From positions 1-64,000 of the forward strand of contig NZ_JASLGR010000026.1 of the NCBI RefSeq assembly GCF_030150155.1: 64,000 nucleotides of DNA, written 5' to 3'. Positions 25,176 to 33,186 of the stretch are shown here, in pieces. This DNA is from Nocardioides sp. GTDB lineage: Bacteria; Actinomycetota; Actinomycetes; Propionibacteriales; Nocardioidaceae. The notes under the pieces were generated by a model that was given only the letters and a program-made list of their open reading frames with translations, had not been told where the DNA came from and did no database searches. The position numbers and the translations under genes were made by a program. Each line of letters opens with the position of its first letter. Within the stretch, counting starts at the first letter, position 1.

Positions 25176-26713
25176 CCACGCCGCGGCTCGAGGCACGCCA
25201 CACGAGCAAGACGTACGGCGCCACCACGGTGCTCAACGACGCTCACCTCGTGGTGCAGCCCGGTGAGATCCACGCCCTCGTGGGCCAGAACGGCTCGGGG
25301 AAGTCCACCCTGGTCAAGATCCTCACCGGGTACCACGCCCCGGACCGCGGCATGACGCTCGCCGTGGACGGGAAGCCGCTCGCGCTTCCCGTCCAGTGGC
25401 GGGCAGCACAGGCGGCCGGTGTGGCCGTCGTCCATCAGGACATGGGCCTGATCGGACACCTCAGCGTCAGCGAGAACATCGGGATGGGGAACTTCATCCA
25501 CTCCCGCCTGACCGGCAAGATCAACTGGCGCAAGCAGGCGATCGCGGCACGAGAGACGCTCGAGCGCCTCCAGGTCGACGTCGACCCGCACGCCACGGTC
25601 GACTCCCTCCCAGCGGCCCATCGCGCCGGGGTGGCGATCGCCCGGGCACTGCGGGGGATCACGCCCGGCGAGGGCCTGCTGCTCCTGGACGAGTCGACCC
25701 GCTCGCTGCCGCGCAGCGAGCTCGCCCACGTGCACGCACTGATCCGGCGGATTGCGGCCTCGGGCACCTCGGTGCTGATGGTGAGTCACAGCCTGGAGGA
25801 GGTGCTCAGCCTCACCGACCGGGTCACCGTGCTGCGGGACGGAGCGGTGGCAGGCTCGGCCGTCGAGACCGCCACCCTGACCGAGGCCGACCTCGCCCGG
25901 ATGATGCTCGGCACGACCGTCGACGCTGTCACGCGGGAGCCGGCCGAGCTCGAGTCCGCCGGGCTCGCCGCCGAGATCACCGACCTGCGGATCGGCGGGC
26001 ACGACCCGCTCGACCTCCGCGTCCGCGCCGGGGAGATCGTCGGCGTCACCGGGCTGCCGGGCACCGGGTTCGAGCAGCTGCCGTACTTCCTCGGTGGAAG
26101 TCGGCGCAGCGCGGGCACGGTCGTCACCCGCCGGGGACGGATCGACCTCGAACGGACCTCGGTCGAACGAGGGATGCGTGCCGGCGTGGCACTGGTGCCC
26201 GAACGACGGATCGACGAGGGGCTCGCCGTCGACCTCAGCATCAGGGACAACCTCGCGCTGCCCGGACTCAACACCCGCGGCAGGCCGTGGTTCCTGCCTC
26301 GCGGCTGGCAGAACCGGCTGACCGAGACGTCCATCGAACGCTTCGGGATCAAGGCCCGCGGCGGCAGTGACCTGGTGCGCGAGCTCAGCGGCGGCAACCA
26401 GCAGAAGGTGCTCTTCGCCAAGTGGCTCGCCACCGACCCCGACCTGCTGGTGCTGCACGAGCCCACCCAGGCCGTCGACGTCGGGGCCCGGGCCGATCTG
26501 CTCGGCGCGATCTGCGCCGCGGCGGACCAGGGCACCGGCGTGATCCTGATCAGCACCGAACCGACCGACCTGGTCGAGATCTGCGACCGGATCCTCGTCA
26601 TCCACCCCGGGCGGCCGCCGCTGGAGCTGCGCACCACCGACCCCGACGACGTCCTGGACGCCGTCTACGCCACTGCCGAGGCGACCGCCTCGCCTTCCAC
26701 GACAGGAGCCTGA
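25172..26713 (+). CDS. Sugar-type ABC transporter ATP-binding protein (two NBDs)
   Basis: 513 residues, RbsA/MglA architecture. NBD1 has an intact Walker A (GQNGSGKST), a degenerate signature (SLPAAHRAGVAIARAL) and Walker B LLLLDEST. NBD2 has a degenerate Walker A region (GLPGTGFEQLP) but an intact signature LSGGNQQKV and Walker B LLVLHEPT, as is usual in this family where one composite site hydrolyses ATP. The Glu after Walker B is offset in NBD2 (HEPTQAVDVG is the typical form). GTG start overlaps the binding-protein stop. It pairs with the single permease that follows by 2 bp. Confidence 0.93.
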   Translation: MTTPRLEARHTSKTYGATTVLNDAHLVVQPGEIHALVGQNGSGKSTLVKILTGYHAPDRGMTLAVDGKPLALPVQWRAAQAAGVAVVHQDMGLIGHLSVSENIGMGNFIHSRLTGKINWRKQAIAARETLERLQVDVDPHATVDSLPAAHRAGVAIARALRGITPGEGLLLLDESTRSLPRSELAHVHALIRRIAASGTSVLMVSHSLEEVLSLTDRVTVLRDGAVAGSAVETATLTEADLARMMLGTTVDAVTREPAELESAGLAAEITDLRIGGHDPLDLRVRAGEIVGVTGLPGTGFEQLPYFLGGSRRSAGTVVTRRGRIDLERTSVERGMRAGVALVPERRIDEGLAVDLSIRDNLALPGLNTRGRPWFLPRGWQNRLTETSIERFGIKARGGSDLVRELSGGNQQKVLFAKWLATDPDLLVLHEPTQAVDVGARADLLGAICAAADQGTGVILISTEPTDLVEICDRILVIHPGRPPLELRTTDPDDVLDAVYATAEATASPSTTGA

Positions 26714-26715
26714 CC

Positions 26716-27795
26716 ATGACCGAGCACTCCCTGACCCGCGACCAGCACCGGGTGACCAGCCAGGTCAGCGACGACCGCACCCCCGACAAGCTGGTCCGCA
26801 ACGGGCCCCGCCGTACGCCGCGTCCCTCGGGTCCCGGACGGATGCCGCACTGGGCGGGCTTCCTGCTCTCCCGTTACGCCCTGGTCGGTGTCTGGGCCCT
26901 GATGGCGGCGTACTTCTGGGTGCGGGTCCCGGAGCTGTTCGGCACCCACGCCGCCTTCTCCTCGATCTTCGGCTCCCAGCAGGTGCAGGTGTTCCTGGCG
27001 ATGTCGGTGCTGGTCACCTCGGTGGCCGGAGAGATCGACCTCTCGGTCGCCTCGGTGATGGGGCTGACCGCCGCGGCGATCCCCGTGCTGGCGACCCAGC
27101 ACGGTGTGCCGCTTCCGCTGGCCTGTGCGATCGCGCTGGGCATGGCCGTGCTGGCCGGCCTGGTGAACGCGTTCTTCGTCGTGATCATGAACGTCTCGTC
27201 GTTCGTCGTCACCCTCGGCATGGGGACGTTCCTGATCGGTGTCGCCCAGGCGATGTCGCACACCCAGGTCGTCTCGGTGCAGAGCGAGGGGCTGGCCAAG
27301 CTCTCCATCCACCAGGTCTTCGGGATGCCGATCTCGTTCTACTACGGCATCGCCCTCGCGCTGCTGATCGCCTACGTGATCGCGTGGACGCCGTTCGGTC
27401 GCGCCGTCGTCTTCGTCGGTGCCAACCGCGAGGTCGCTCGGCTGGCCGGGATCAGGGTCAACGCGATCCGGTTCGCCTCCTACATCCTCGGTGCGCTGCT
27501 GGCCGGTCTGGCCGGCCTGATCCTGGTCGCCACCGTCGGCGGCTTCGACAGCTCGACCTCGATGAACTTCCTGCTGCCCGCACTGGCCGCGGTCTTCCTC
27601 GGCACCGCCGTGATCCAGCCCGGAGCGTTCAACGCGATCGGCACCCTGGTGGCGATCTACTTCCTCCAGACCGGCATTTTCGGACTCCAGCTCCTGGGCT
27701 ACTCCGGATGGATCCAGAATGTGTTCTACGGTATGGGCCTGGTGGTCGCTGTGGCGCTCGCCAAGGTGATCCGGGACCGCTCCGCCAAGGCCTGA
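26716..27795 (+). CDS. Sugar-type ABC transporter permease
   Basis: 359 residues, BPD_transp_2 (RbsC-like) family with about 9-10 transmembrane helices after a hydrophilic N-terminal extension of about 50 residues (SDDRTPDKLVRNGPRRTPRP). Family signature: VAGEIDLSVASVMGLTAA, NVSSFVVTLGMGTFLIG, GRAVVFVGANREVARLAGIRVNAIRFASYILGALLAGLAG. A single permease gene implies a homodimeric channel. The start ATG is 2 bp after the ATPase stop. Confidence 0.93.
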   Translation: MTEHSLTRDQHRVTSQVSDDRTPDKLVRNGPRRTPRPSGPGRMPHWAGFLLSRYALVGVWALMAAYFWVRVPELFGTHAAFSSIFGSQQVQVFLAMSVLVTSVAGEIDLSVASVMGLTAAAIPVLATQHGVPLPLACAIALGMAVLAGLVNAFFVVIMNVSSFVVTLGMGTFLIGVAQAMSHTQVVSVQSEGLAKLSIHQVFGMPISFYYGIALALLIAYVIAWTPFGRAVVFVGANREVARLAGIRVNAIRFASYILGALLAGLAGLILVATVGGFDSSTSMNFLLPALAAVFLGTAVIQPGAFNAIGTLVAIYFLQTGIFGLQLLGYSGWIQNVFYGMGLVVAVALAKVIRDRSAKA

Positions 27796-27824
27796 CCCGC
27801 CACCCGTCACTCGGAGGGAATGCG

Positions 27825-29045
27825 ATGACCCAGCAGGTGCCGCCGAAGGCGGTCGCCGTCGACGAGCCACAGATCGAGCCGCGCCACTTCCGCGAGACCT
27901 TGGGGCACTACCCCACAGGCGTCGTGGTGGTCACCGCCACGACACCCGAGCACGGCCGGGTCGCGATGGTGGTCGGATCGTTCACCTCGGCGTCGCTGGA
28001 GCCGCCGCTGATCGCGTTCATGCCGCAGCGCAGCTCAGCCACCTTCGCCAGACTGCGCACGGCCGACTCGTTCTGCGTCAACGTGCTCGCCGCCGATCAG
28101 GAGGACCTCTGCCGGCGGATCGCCACCGGTGAGGCCGACCTGGATCAGGTCGGGTGGACGCCGGGGCCCACCGGGGCACCGATCCTCGACGGCGTGGTGG
28201 CGTGGATCGACTGTGCCTGGCACGCGGTCACCGACGCCGGCGACCATCACATCGTGCTCGGCCGGGTCGAGGGCGCCGACGTCGTACGACAGGCGCAGCC
28301 GCTGCTCTTCTTCCAGGGCGGGTACGGCCGCTTCTCGCTGCCGTCGCTGGTCGCCACGGCCCAGCCGGACCTGTTGCAGGGGATCCGGCTGGCCGAGCTG
28401 GCCCGCGACCAGATCGAGGCAGTGGCCGAGGAGTTCGGGGCCGAGTGCAGCGTGCTGACCACCGTCGGCCAGGACTCCGTCTGCGTCGCGATGGCGACCC
28501 GGTCCCAGCAGCAGAGCCACGTCTCGCTGGGCTTCCACCTGCCGCTCGTGCCACCGGTGGGCTCGGTCTTCATCACCTCCCTCGGATCGGTGGCGATCAA
28601 CGACTGGCTGAGCCGGGTGCCGGCCGCCGACGATGCGATGCGCGAGCGTCTGATCGGGCAGCTGGAGCGAGTCCGGGAGCGCGGCTACTCACTGTCGCTG
28701 CACGGCCCGCTCAGCGACGCCGAGATCTACGACATCACCCGCAACTACTCCTCGCCCGACCGCCTGCCCGAGGACGAGCGTCGCTTCCAGGCGCTGATCC
28801 GCACCACCGCCGATCTCTACGAGCCCGACATCGATCCGGCAGGCACGTACGACCTGCACTCGATCGTCGTACCGGTGGAGGGGCCGATGCAGCTCGTGCA
28901 GATCGTGCTGCGGCTCTCCTCGACCCCGATGGGCGCCAGCGGTGCCGACGTGCTCGGCTGGGTGGAGCGTCTGCAGGAGGCGGCGCGGGTCGTGTCCGAG
29001 CGCGTGGTGGCGGCCTCGGCCGCCCAGCTGGACGCCTGGAGCTGA
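27825..29045 (+). CDS. Flavin reductase fused to IclR-type effector-binding domain (copy 2)
   Basis: 406 residues, paralogue of the 19104 gene with the same two-part layout. The reductase domain (about 20-180) has ETLGHYPTGVVVVTATT, VVGSFTSASLEPPLIAF, CVNVLAADQEDLCRRIA, DAGDHHIVLGRVEG and LFFQGGYGRFSLPSL. The C-terminal domain (about 185-400) has the IclR effector-domain pattern: LAELARDQIEAVAEEFGAECSVL, PVGSVFITSLGSVAINDWL, LERVRERGYSLSL, DLHSIVVPVEGPMQLVQIVLRLS. No DNA-binding domain. The ATG follows a GGAGG by eight bases. It ends the importer operon, so substrate uptake and reduced-flavin supply are co-expressed. Confidence 0.86.
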   Translation: MTQQVPPKAVAVDEPQIEPRHFRETLGHYPTGVVVVTATTPEHGRVAMVVGSFTSASLEPPLIAFMPQRSSATFARLRTADSFCVNVLAADQEDLCRRIATGEADLDQVGWTPGPTGAPILDGVVAWIDCAWHAVTDAGDHHIVLGRVEGADVVRQAQPLLFFQGGYGRFSLPSLVATAQPDLLQGIRLAELARDQIEAVAEEFGAECSVLTTVGQDSVCVAMATRSQQQSHVSLGFHLPLVPPVGSVFITSLGSVAINDWLSRVPAADDAMRERLIGQLERVRERGYSLSLHGPLSDAEIYDITRNYSSPDRLPEDERRFQALIRTTADLYEPDIDPAGTYDLHSIVVPVEGPMQLVQIVLRLSSTPMGASGADVLGWVERLQEAARVVSERVVAASAAQLDAWS

Positions 29046-29049
29046 CCCT

Positions 29050-29064
29050 TTCCACTACGTGGAA
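29050..29064. promoter_or_regulatory. Perfect inverted repeat, candidate IclR operator
   Basis: TTCCACTACGTGGAA: 6-bp arms around a 3-bp centre, in the 103-bp gap before the aldehyde dehydrogenase. Size and form fit IclR-family operators. A degenerate version lies near 22428. Confidence 0.5.
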
Positions 29065-29104
29065 CGCCGGGCTGGTCCTGTCTCCTCGGGATGAGCAAGG
29101 TACG

Positions 29105-29120
29105 TGTGATCCCGCTCACA
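29105..29120. promoter_or_regulatory. CRP/GlxR-like site upstream of aldehyde dehydrogenase
   Basis: TGTGATCCCGCTCACA is an exact match to TGTGA-N6-TCACA and the best of the six sites. It ends 28 bp before the ATG and lies 40 bp after the inverted repeat at 29050. Confidence 0.6.
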
Positions 29121-29148
29121 CGAGCTCATCTGTGCAAGGAGCCCATTC

Positions 29149-30606
29149 ATGGCAGACAGTACGGCGACCCGCCCGGTCGCACCGCGCGCGTTGATCGACG
29201 GCGACCTCGTCGCGGCTGCTCAGACCTTCGAGGTGCACGCGCCCGCCACCGGCGAGGTGATCGCCTCGGCCCCCGACTGCGACCTCGCCGATCTCGACCG
29301 CGCTGTCGCCGCCGCCCGCCGGGCCCAGCCCTCGTGGGCCGCTGACGAGGAGGCCCGCCGGGCCGCGCTGCATCGCTTCGCCGACCTGATCGGGGAGCGT
29401 GCCGAGGAGCTCACCGGGCTGCTGGCCGAGGAGACCGGGCACCCGGTCCCCGCCGCGGTGTGGGAGGTCGACGGGGCCGCCCATCACGTCCGCTGGGTCG
29501 CCGACGCCCAGGTGCCGGCGTACGACCTGCCGGACCTGAGCGGGGATCGGACCGTCGCCGAGCACGTCCCGGTCGGGGTGGTCGCCGCGATCGTGCCGTG
29601 GAACGCCCCGCTGGTGATGGCAGCGCACAAGCTCGCCGCCGCGATCCGGGTCGGCAACACGGTCGTGCTCAAGCCCAGCCCGTTCACCCCGCTGGCCACG
29701 TTGCAGCTCGCCACGCTGGCGGCCGAAGCGTTCCCGGCCGGCGTGGTCAACATCCTCTCCGGCGGCGACACCCTGGGCCGGACGATGACCACCCACCCCG
29801 GGATCGACCTGGTCTCCTTCACCGGCTCGGTGGAGACCGGGCGGGCGATCATGGCTGCGGCAGCGCCCAGCCTGAAGCGGCTCACCCTGGAGCTGGGCGG
29901 CAACGACGCCGCCATCGTGCTCGACGACGCCGACCCCGACACGATCGCCGAGGGGCTCTTCCAGTCGGCGTTCATCCTGTCGGGCCAGGTCTGCCAGGCG
30001 ATCAAGCGGCTCTACGTGCACCGCTCCGTCTACGACGCGGTCGTCGAACGGCTCGCCGCGATCGCCACCGCCGTCCCGGTCGGCGCGCCGACCGAGCCCG
30101 GGGTCGCCGTCGGACCGCTCACCACCGAGCAGCAGCTGCGCCGGGTGGAGGAGCTGGTCGAGGACGCTCGCGCTGCCGGCGGCCAGATCCGTGCCGGCGG
30201 ACACCGGCTCGAGCGTCCGGGCTACTTCTACGCCCCGACCATCGTCACCGGTCTCACCGACGCCGATCGCCTGGTCGCCGAGGAGCAGTTCGGCCCGGCC
30301 CTGCCGGTGCTGGTCTTCGACGAGATCGACGAGGTCGTCGAGCGGGCCAACGGCACGCCGTACGGCCTGAGCGCATCGGTGTGGACCTCCGACCCGGCTC
30401 GCGGTGCCGAGGTCGGTCGCCGGCTCGTCGGTGGATCGGTCTGGGTCAACAAGCACGCGGGCGTCGACCCCGGCATCCCGTTCGGCGGCATGCGCCAGAG
30501 CGGCATCGGACGTGAGAGCGGGCTGGCGGGCCTGCTCGCCTTCACCGAGCTGCGCACGATCACCGTCCCGGGCGGAACGGCCGCCGCGACGGAGGAGGTG
30601 GCCTGA
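29149..30606 (+). CDS. NAD(P)-dependent aldehyde dehydrogenase
   Basis: 485 residues, ALDH superfamily. Motifs: PWNAPLVMAAHKLAAAI (cofactor site), FTGSVETGRAIM, the general base in LELGGNDAAIV, the catalytic Cys in LSGQVCQAIK, and the C-terminal GGMRQSGIGRESG. AAGGAG precedes the ATG by 8 bases. Its stop overlaps the GMC oxidoreductase start (TGATG), so an alcohol-to-aldehyde-to-acid pair is co-expressed. The specific aldehyde cannot be deduced; vanillin/benzaldehyde- or aliphatic-type enzymes all share these motifs. Confidence 0.93.
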   Translation: MADSTATRPVAPRALIDGDLVAAAQTFEVHAPATGEVIASAPDCDLADLDRAVAAARRAQPSWAADEEARRAALHRFADLIGERAEELTGLLAEETGHPVPAAVWEVDGAAHHVRWVADAQVPAYDLPDLSGDRTVAEHVPVGVVAAIVPWNAPLVMAAHKLAAAIRVGNTVVLKPSPFTPLATLQLATLAAEAFPAGVVNILSGGDTLGRTMTTHPGIDLVSFTGSVETGRAIMAAAAPSLKRLTLELGGNDAAIVLDDADPDTIAEGLFQSAFILSGQVCQAIKRLYVHRSVYDAVVERLAAIATAVPVGAPTEPGVAVGPLTTEQQLRRVEELVEDARAAGGQIRAGGHRLERPGYFYAPTIVTGLTDADRLVAEEQFGPALPVLVFDEIDEVVERANGTPYGLSASVWTSDPARGAEVGRRLVGGSVWVNKHAGVDPGIPFGGMRQSGIGRESGLAGLLAFTELRTITVPGGTAAATEEVA

Positions 30607-32138
30607 TGAGCGACTACGACTACATCATCGTCGGCGCCGGGGCTGCAGGCTGTGTGCTGGCCAACCGACTCAGCGCCGACCCGGGCTGCCGGGTCCTGCT
30701 ACTGGAGGCGGGGCCCGATGTCACCGGCGCGCAGACCCCCGAGTTCTTCCGAGGTCGTGTGTTGGAGACCGGCCTGGCGATGACGCCGGGAGCGATGCGA
30801 CTGCCCGACTACTACTGGACCGGAGTGCTGGCCCGCCGCACGCCGGAGGGTGAGGCGCTGCCCTACATCCGCGGCAAGGGCACCGGTGGCAGCTCGATGG
30901 TCAACGGCATGGTCGCCGTCCGCCCCGAGGCCGCCGACCTGGACGCCTGGGCGAAGGACTTCGGTGCCGTCGGATGGTCCTGGGAGGAGTTCCTGCCGTA
31001 CCTGAACCGGCTCGAGCACGACCTCGACTACGCCGACAAGCCCTGGCACGGCGGCGACGGCCCGATCCCGATCAACCGCGAGCCCGAGTCGGGCTGGGGC
31101 GACGTCGACCATGCGCTCTACGAGACCGGCCACGACGCCGGCTATGTCGAGCACGACGACTACAACGAGCCTGGCAGCACCGGCATCTCCCGCTACCCGA
31201 GCAACACCAGTCCCGAGGGGCTGCGCGTCTCGGCCAACCACGGGTACCTGGATCCGGTGCGGTCACGGCCCAACCTGGAGGTCCGCGGGCGGGCCGAGGT
31301 GGTCTCGGTGGCGACCAGCAGCGGCCGCGCCATCGGCGTACGGCTGGCGGACGGCACGGTGATCGAGGTGGCTCCCGGCGGTGAGGTGATCCTCTCCGGC
31401 GGGGCCGTGCACACCCCTGCGATCCTGCTGCGAAGCGGGATCGGCCCGGGCGCCGAGCTGACCCGGCTGGGGCTGGAGGTCGTCGAGGACCTTCCGGTCG
31501 GCGAGGGGCTTCAGGACCATGCCATCGCGTTCGTCGACTTCACTCCGACCGAGGATCGGTTCATCGCCGAGGACCTGCGTCCGACGAACGTCGCGATCCG
31601 CTTCTCGTCGGGCCTTCCCGGTACGACGGCCAATGACGTGGCCATCGTCGGCACCAACCACAACTACTGGTTCGGCAACTCCGACTCGGGGCTCGGCATC
31701 CAGCTCAACGAGTCCTGGGCGCGGGGTCGGCTCACCCTGCCCTCGGCCGAGCCCGGGGTGGACCCGGTGATCGACCACCGGCTGCTCGGCGAGGAGACCG
31801 ACTACCTGCGGATCAAGGAGGGGATCGACCGGGCGCTGGACCTGATGGCCCGTCCGGCATTCCGTGAGCTGATGGTGGGTGAGCCGCGCGGTCCGCGGAC
31901 GCGGGAGGAGATCTTCGCCCAGGTCAAGGATGTGGTGCACGCCTGCTCAACGGCCCGGATGGGGTCGGCCGACGACCCTGCGGCGGTGGTCGATCCACGC
32001 TGTCGGGTGCTGGGCGTCGACAACCTCCGGGTGGTCGACGCCTCGATCATGCCGAAGGTGGTCAGCGCCAACCTGCACCTGACGGTGATGGCGATGGCCG
32101 AACGCGCCAGTGACCTGATCCTGGCTGACCGGGGGTAA
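30606..32138 (+). CDS. GMC-family FAD-dependent oxidoreductase
   Basis: 510 residues, choline-dehydrogenase-like. Rossmann motif YIIVGAGAAGCVLANRL at the N-terminus, GGSSMVNGMVAVRP (GMC signature 1 region), SGGAVHTPAILLRSGIGPG (signature 2), and the C-terminal active-site block VVHACSTARMG ... LRVVDASIMPKVVSANLHLTVMAMAERASDLI. It would oxidise a primary alcohol, probably a side-chain alcohol of the aromatic substrate, to the aldehyde used by the preceding gene product. The terminal TAA codon is the first three bases of a 22-bp repeat array. Confidence 0.9.
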   Translation: MSDYDYIIVGAGAAGCVLANRLSADPGCRVLLLEAGPDVTGAQTPEFFRGRVLETGLAMTPGAMRLPDYYWTGVLARRTPEGEALPYIRGKGTGGSSMVNGMVAVRPEAADLDAWAKDFGAVGWSWEEFLPYLNRLEHDLDYADKPWHGGDGPIPINREPESGWGDVDHALYETGHDAGYVEHDDYNEPGSTGISRYPSNTSPEGLRVSANHGYLDPVRSRPNLEVRGRAEVVSVATSSGRAIGVRLADGTVIEVAPGGEVILSGGAVHTPAILLRSGIGPGAELTRLGLEVVEDLPVGEGLQDHAIAFVDFTPTEDRFIAEDLRPTNVAIRFSSGLPGTTANDVAIVGTNHNYWFGNSDSGLGIQLNESWARGRLTLPSAEPGVDPVIDHRLLGEETDYLRIKEGIDRALDLMARPAFRELMVGEPRGPRTREEIFAQVKDVVHACSTARMGSADDPAAVVDPRCRVLGVDNLRVVDASIMPKVVSANLHLTVMAMAERASDLILADRG

Positions 32139-32201
32139 CCCGGAAGTCGGCGGTGAGTAACCCGGATCTCGGCGGTGGTGAAGCCGGATCTCGGCGAATG
32201 G
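32136..32201 (+). repeat. Three tandem 22-bp units at the 3' end of the GMC gene
   Basis: Units begin at 32136, 32158 and 32180. The core of the first is AACCCGGAAGTCGGCGGTG; the second and third diverge (CCGGATCTCGGCG). The same family, five copies, lies at 61375-61484 in the opposite orientation, downstream of the iclR gene there. The first unit supplies the GMC stop codon. Confidence 0.8.
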
Positions 32202-32245
32202 GCCGGCCATGCCGCACCGTGGCACACGGTGCGTGCGTGGCCGGC
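32202..32245 (+). terminator. Large hairpin terminator after the ALDH-GMC operon
   Basis: Outer arms GCCGGCCA/TGGCCGGC and inner arms CGCACCGTG/CACGGTGCG around GCA, followed by TTCTTC. A two-part stem interrupted by small bulges. Confidence 0.75.
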
Positions 32246-32266
32246 TTCTTCATTGAAGCCTACGGA

Positions 32267-32282
32267 TGAGACATCCATCACA
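32267..32282. promoter_or_regulatory. CRP/GlxR-like site upstream of the ring-cleavage operon
   Basis: TGAGACATCCATCACA, one mismatch from TGTGA-N6-TCACA, only 16 bp before the dioxygenase start, so it would act as a repressor site or mark a short leader. Confidence 0.4.
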
Positions 32283-32298
32283 CCCCTGGGAGAACATG

Positions 32299-33186
32299 AT
32301 GACCGCGACCGTTCGGAGCCTCGGCTACACGATCCTCGGCTGCACGGACCTGGACCAATGGCGCGTCTTCGGCACCGAGGTCCTCGGCCTGGAGCTGGTC
32401 GAGCACACCGACACGTCGGTGCGCTTCCGCATGGACGAGTACGGCTACCGGGTCCAGGTGGAGCTCGGTGCTCCGGCAGGCGTCCACACCATCGGCTGGA
32501 GCGTGCTGGGCGCCGACGAGCTCACCGAGGTGATCGCCCAGGTCGAGAAGCTCGGCTACGAGGTCACCCGCCACGGCGTCGGCTCGGAGCACGCCCGGGC
32601 GCGCAACGTGGTCGACGTGGCCTCGTTCACCGATCCCGACGGAATCACCGTCGAGCTGTTCTACGCCGCCGAGCAGGCGCTGACCCCGTTCGTGTCGGCC
32701 GTCGGCACCCAGTTCGTCGCGAACCGCGAGCTCGGCCTGGGCCACGTCTTCCAGCTGGTCAGCGACGTGGACCGGTATCACGAGCTGTACCGCGACGCGC
32801 TCGGCTTCACGCTCAGCGACTTCATCGGCCCGGCGACCTTCTACCACTGCAACCCGCGGCACCACTCCTTCGCCTTCGTGCCTACCGGCAACGACGACCG
32901 CAACCGTGCCCAGGGCGTGGGCCACATCATGATGGAGACCACCGACATCGACGGCGTCGGTCGGGCGATCGACGCGATGTACGAGTACGGCAGGACCTAC
33001 GGCGCCGTCGAGAAGGCGACGCTGGGCAAGCACACCAACGACAAGATGATCTCGTTCTACGTCGAGACCCCGTCGGGCACCCAGATCGAGTACGGCACCG
33101 GCGGCATCGTCATCGACGACGCGACCTGGGTGCCCACCCAGTACGGCTCGGCCCACTACTGGGGCCACGACCGGGAAGGGCTGTGA
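32299..33186 (+). CDS. Type I (VOC) extradiol ring-cleavage dioxygenase, BphC/HsaC-like
   Basis: 295 residues, two-domain catechol 2,3-dioxygenase family. The Fe(II) ligands are recognisable: H149 (GLGHVFQLV), H209 (GVGHIMMET) and E264 (TQIEYGTGG), with the acid-base pair region NPRHHSFAF. ATG 32299 is preferred over ATG 32296 because GGGAG lies six bases upstream of it. It cleaves a substituted catechol next to the hydroxyls; size and spacing are those of BphC/HsaC rather than catechol 2,3-dioxygenase. First gene of a tightly packed six-gene operon (overlaps or gaps of at most 9 bp). Confidence 0.92.
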   Translation: MTATVRSLGYTILGCTDLDQWRVFGTEVLGLELVEHTDTSVRFRMDEYGYRVQVELGAPAGVHTIGWSVLGADELTEVIAQVEKLGYEVTRHGVGSEHARARNVVDVASFTDPDGITVELFYAAEQALTPFVSAVGTQFVANRELGLGHVFQLVSDVDRYHELYRDALGFTLSDFIGPATFYHCNPRHHSFAFVPTGNDDRNRAQGVGHIMMETTDIDGVGRAIDAMYEYGRTYGAVEKATLGKHTNDKMISFYVETPSGTQIEYGTGGIVIDDATWVPTQYGSAHYWGHDREGL

